The position numbers and the translations under genes are program-made. This document shows, piece after piece, positions 60,430 through 64,000 of a DNA stretch of 64,000 bases (position 1 is the stretch's first letter; each line of letters opens with the position of its first letter). The notes beneath the pieces were generated by a model. That model was not told the origin of the DNA and made no database searches. It saw nothing but the letters and a program-made list of their open reading frames with translations. The DNA comes from Evernia prunastri. Its lineage: Eukaryota > Ascomycota > Lecanoromycetes > Lecanorales > Parmeliaceae. Location: the NCBI GenBank assembly GCA_003184365.1, contig NKYR01000060.1, positions 1 to 64,000 on the forward strand, in the 5' to 3' direction.

Positions 60430-61231
60430 ATGCCACCCGCCAACATGATGTTTGCAACTGTACGTGGCTCCCGGATGTCCTCAGTCCTTCCCCGTCTACA
60501 GCTCCGTCTCCTGCCTCCCCGTCTATATTCCACCAGCGATAGGTCGTCAGATCGTGTCCCCACCAACGACCCTTCACCGCCGAAACCTGTCCAAAATGTC
60601 TCGGACTCCAACGCTGTACCAATATCTCCAATGGGTCTACGTGACTCGGACCGCCCATTGCAGGAGATGCCGGAGGAAAGCGAACGGCAGCGGGTGATGC
60701 AGGCGCCGAACAGGAAGGAGGTGTGGAGCAGAAGTCAGCAGCCGAGGGAGAGGGCGATGAGTGGTCCGAGGTTTGAGCAGACCATCATGGAGTATCAGGT
60801 GTGTCTTCATCTGTTGATCATGAGACTCCATTGAGGACCTTGCTGAGCAGCTGGCTTACTTGTATGGGCCTTGCGTAGCCCCAACCAGAAGCAGCCATCA
60901 ATCTCATTCACAAACAGCCCGTAAGGTGGACCAAGACAAGGACTGTGTCCTGCGACGGCGGTGGAGGGCCATTAGGGCATCCGAAAATTTTCATCAACGT
61001 GGACAAGCCCCAGATCTGCTGGTGTACTTACTGTGGCCTGCCCTTCGTAAGAGCCCCTCTAAAGGATAGTGCTTGAGTTGCAAGACTGATCTCCAATGGC
61101 AGGCACATGAGCACCACCGGAAGCTACTCCAGAGTTTACCATCTACAACTTATCCGCTGGAGCCTGTGGGACATCCAGCGGAGGTGCCAGCGTCGCAAAG
61201 GGTTAATGATGAGCCCTTTGGCCAGCGGTAA
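60430..61231 (+). CDS. NADH:ubiquinone oxidoreductase zinc-binding subunit (NDUFS6 family)
   Basis: A mitochondrial complex I accessory subunit of 221 residues, zf-CHCC family. Exons: 60,430-60,798, 60,879-61,046 and 61,103-61,231. The zinc ligands are Cys148, His157, Cys172 and Cys175, in the order C-x8-H-x14-C-x2-C (CDGGGGPLGHPKIFINVD, then CWCTYC), exactly as in human NDUFS6. The N-terminus (MPPANMMFATVRGSRMSSV...LRLLPPRLYST) is basic and amphipathic, as for import into the matrix. The next part (about 45-120) is variable and charged, and longer than in animals, as usual in fungi. The protein is needed for late assembly of the complex I N-module. Other in-frame ATGs at codons 6, 7 and 16 are possible starts. 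Confidence 0.92.
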
Positions 61232-62039
61232 CGCTACTCACGTACATATGTTTCCTCATGTACGGTATAAGTTTGAAAGAGATTCCATATCAATATGCCT
61301 GCATAACGAATGCTCGTCTTTCCGTCGGTTTCCCATGAAGACCATTGGGTTTTAAGGGTACACCAAAGGATAATGAATAACCCGACGTGCGATAGCCTAG
61401 GCATGGATAGACCGGGCAAGAAAAGCGGAGATCTAGACAGATGGAGTGATGGATGTAGCTGCAAATTGGTCTGTACGTCCCCATATCAAATCCTTTAGCT
61501 CCTGGTCAATGCTTGCTTTTAAACTTCGCATGACGGGCTTACTAGGCAAATAATCGCTCAACTCGTGGTAAAAGCCGCTCCCTACCATTCATCGCTGTTG
61601 TGACATAGATCCTTTGATGCCCAGTAAATGCCAGATACGCCATATTTGTGAACGCCGCGAAATGCTGTAAGCAAAAGGGGTATCGTACAGTCGCATAGTC
61701 ATTGCACAACGCTTCAACTAGTACTAAGGACTGGAGGTTTTCCCGTTCTTCTCGACCCTGGACGTGTCCTTGTTGGTATAATACATACGTAGATACTTCT
61801 TGCATTCCCGTAAACAATGTTGTAGGAGGTGATATGGTGAAAATTCTTCTTTGTGCTGCTGCTGAATGTGTGCGCTTGTAAGAATTAGCGAGAAGAGCTC
61901 CTATGAACGGTTCCTGATAGTTTGCGTTTTATAAGAGCTATCAGACGTCGACTGGTGGTCAGAGATAGGAGTTAAGGTGGTCATAGTCGGTGCTGATGTA
62001 TATATACATTTCCGAACGAGGAGCCGTCGAGGATGGCGA
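61232..62039. other. Convergent intergenic region
   Basis: About 0.8 kb between the NDUFS6 stop and the transcription-factor stop. Frames here are short and without motifs. No RNA gene seen. Confidence 0.5.
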
Positions 62040-63788
62040 TCACTTTACCCATGATTTAGCGCACCCTCCATGCATTATCTCGAGTCGCAACATTATAGAA
62101 CAAGGCTGCATTCCTTGCCGGCAATCATCCTCGCATTGTTGTTCAATGGCCCGCAGAACTTGATCTCTCCGAGCCTTGAGCTCATCGACGATCTTCAACT
62201 CGGCTTTGGCAGAGAACAGTGGAACGACTTGATCGATGGCAATTTTGGATTCGATCGCTGCCTGCGTCGTCTCAATTTTTCCAGAATCAGCCTCTTGTGC
62301 GCGACCCTTCAAAGAAAGGATCTTGTGCTCTGCTCTAGGTGAAAATGGTCCTGTAAGACCAGATCTTTGCTTTTTGTGGGGTGGTTTGTGATCATGATAC
62401 TTTGCGTCACCTGCTCCGAGTAATTTGATCTGGCTAACTGGTGGTGAAGAGTTTCGTCGTTTGATTAGTGTGTGATTGTCCGTGCTGGCAGCTATAGAGT
62501 CTGACGGCAGAATTGGCCGTGTGGATGGTTCAAGCTTTATATTTATTGGTGGAGTACACGCCTGGGAACGGTAAGAAGGTGACTCTGGACTGGTACGTTG
62601 AGTGCGAAATCTACAAAAAAAAACATCAGTACATTGAGTGGGAGGTAAGAAAGGGCAAGGTTTCTTTCAGCCCAGACCGTACCAACTTTGAAAGCATGGA
62701 TTGAATGATAGAAACAACAGGTTGAGAAGTCGATGGCTTCACGAAACAGCAGGTTTACAAGAAATTTTTGGTAAAACCAAGACTTACGCTGTTGTAAACC
62801 TGCATTCCCTGCCAAACTTCTCGCATTGGACGCACTTTGGCTCCGCAGGATCGCACTTTATCTTCTTCTCTCTGCAAGTAGTGCATGCAATTGCAAGACG
62901 CTTGCGCGGCTTGCCGGCCTTTGTGACACCCCACTGCGCATTGACCTCTTCGCCATCAATGATCTTTTTACAAGTTGTGCCGTCCTCATATACCCAGCTG
63001 GGGCCTTGTCCTGGCACGTCTGCTTCTCCCACCACGCGCGCCATTGGCTTGACGCTATTTTCCACGGCTTGGGGGCTTCTTTCGTGGCTCTGTATAGGGG
63101 CCGAAGGCATGTCGTAGTTGCCGGGATGCTCCTGGTAGTACTGAACGGCAAGGTTCATCGGGATCACCTGTTGAGACTGCGGAACATTCAACGGAGGAGT
63201 TCTGTGGGATTGGGGAGGATTTGACGGTGGGGCATGATAGTTTTGTTGCGCAACAGGGTACGAAATTTGGGGCGGTCGTTCGGTGTAGGCTGAATAAGAG
63301 GCTGGGTAGGAAGTGGCGCCAGAGCCTTGGTGAGAACTGTACGGTGATGGTGGAGGCTGCCGGCCCAAAGGGCTATCCCGAAGATCTTCTCTTCGCCCAT
63401 TGATGCTGATCAAGGTCTGGAGCTGCGGAGGTAACTGGGGCTGAGAAAAGCTGCTTTGATAGGGGTACTGTGGAACGGGAGTTGGTTGGTCAGGGACTGA
63501 TCGAGGAGCGGAGTGCAGACTCGAACGCCTTTGGGACGGGTTGGCATCGTGCTGCTGTGGGTACTGAGATGGCTGGATATTCGAGGTCGGCGGGGAAAAG
63601 AGTTGGCGAACGGGTGGCAGTTGCTCATGGGGGGAAGACCTCGGCTGTGCACTATACGCAGGGCTGGTTTTCTCCGGCGGCCTTCTCGACTGGCTTATAG
63701 TATTGTATCGCATCGGTTCTGTAAAACCAGGACTGGTGTCACTGCCAAACTGTAACCTATCTGGCGGAGGAAGTTGGTAGGTCGTCAT
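62040..63788 (-). CDS. Zn2Cys6 transcription factor
   Basis: A binuclear zinc-cluster regulator, 523 residues from the ATG at 63,788, in two exons seen here: 62,788-63,788 and 62,040-62,610. The cluster C-x2-C-x6-C-x6-C-x2-C-x6-C is at residues 302-329 (CTTCREKKIKCDPAEPKC, then VQCEKFGREC), unusually far from the N-terminus. Before it lies a long Pro/Gln/Ser/Tyr-rich low-complexity region; after it a Ser/Pro/Lys-rich part and a helical C-terminus (KAELKIVDELKARRDQVLRAIEQQ). No fungal-specific middle-homology domain is seen. The start is uncertain: an in-frame ATG at 63,890 would add 34 residues and the frame stays open to the window edge, but the ATG at 63,788 has the better context (A at -3). 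Targets unknown; nuclear. Confidence 0.85.
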
Positions 63789-64000
63789 GTTCGTCCGCGT
63801 TTCATCGATGGGAAGTTGCTGCTGCTCAGGCTCTTTGCCATCGAGAATGGGTAGAATTCTACCAAATGGTCCGATATAAGTTCGTGACATAGGATCATCA
63901 GGAAATCGAACGGCGGGCAAAGGTCTGAGAGACAGTATATGTCTTCCTTTACGATTGCCCGATTCTTCCAACGACGGTTCACCCACGAGTCGCAAGATGA

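Overview
The window reads as a filamentous ascomycete (Pezizomycotina) chromosome segment with two sharply different halves. The right part has intron-containing fungal genes: short introns with GT/AG ends and CTRAY-like branch sites, and protein families such as a pisatin-demethylase-like P450, Trk1, condensin Cnd3 and a Zn2Cys6 factor. The left part is a very AT-rich retrotransposon graveyard. There CpA is nearly absent while CpG survives, which is the footprint of repeat-induced point mutation (RIP). The species cannot be named from the sequence alone.

Left part, about 1-41,700. I see no intact host gene here. It holds (i) Ty1/copia copies whose LTRs of about 140-163 bp run TGTTGAAATTG...CTTGACA; one complete copy (13,177-20,068, flanked by TAATA) sits inside an older copy (10,773-13,176 plus 20,069-22,515); (ii) at least three Ty3/gypsy relics (plus strand about 3.6-8 kb, minus strand about 23.7-28.8 kb, plus strand about 36.8-38.2 kb), full of stop codons but still readable as reverse transcriptase, RNase H, integrase or zinc knuckle; (iii) two 5'-truncated Tad1-like LINE pieces with (CAAT)n tails, one with an exact 11-bp target duplication; (iv) short solo LTRs with perfect 5-bp target duplications; (v) a 728-bp TRIM-like element with two 133-bp LTRs around a 462-bp interior that carries a tRNA-Met-like sequence; and (vi) compound minisatellites at 8.75-10.33 kb and 29.08-29.66 kb. 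The GC-rich patches in this half are nearly all short elements that RIP seems to have spared. Single N bases at 11,891, 23,068 and 35,340 all lie in such patches.

Right part, about 41,700-64,000. A solo LTR (41,804-42,028) stands at the edge of the AT-rich block. It is followed by a frameshifted Zn2Cys6 transcription-factor pseudogene and a P450 (both minus strand). Housekeeping genes come next: a MAT2B-like reductase (-), condensin subunit Cnd3 (-), a Cys12/Mcy1-type cysteine synthase (+), a Trk potassium transporter (-), a disordered protein of unknown function (+), a CCHC zinc-knuckle protein (-), complex I subunit NDUFS6 (+) and a Zn2Cys6 transcription factor (-, 5' end near the window edge). 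Two gene pairs are divergent with short shared promoters (51,600-51,902 and 60,177-60,429) and three are convergent. The genes do not form one pathway. The P450 with its ruined regulator is the only hint of a secondary-metabolism or detoxification locus, placed next to the transposon block as is common in two-speed fungal genomes. Exon coordinates were worked out by hand from splice signals and reading phase, and all phases close.
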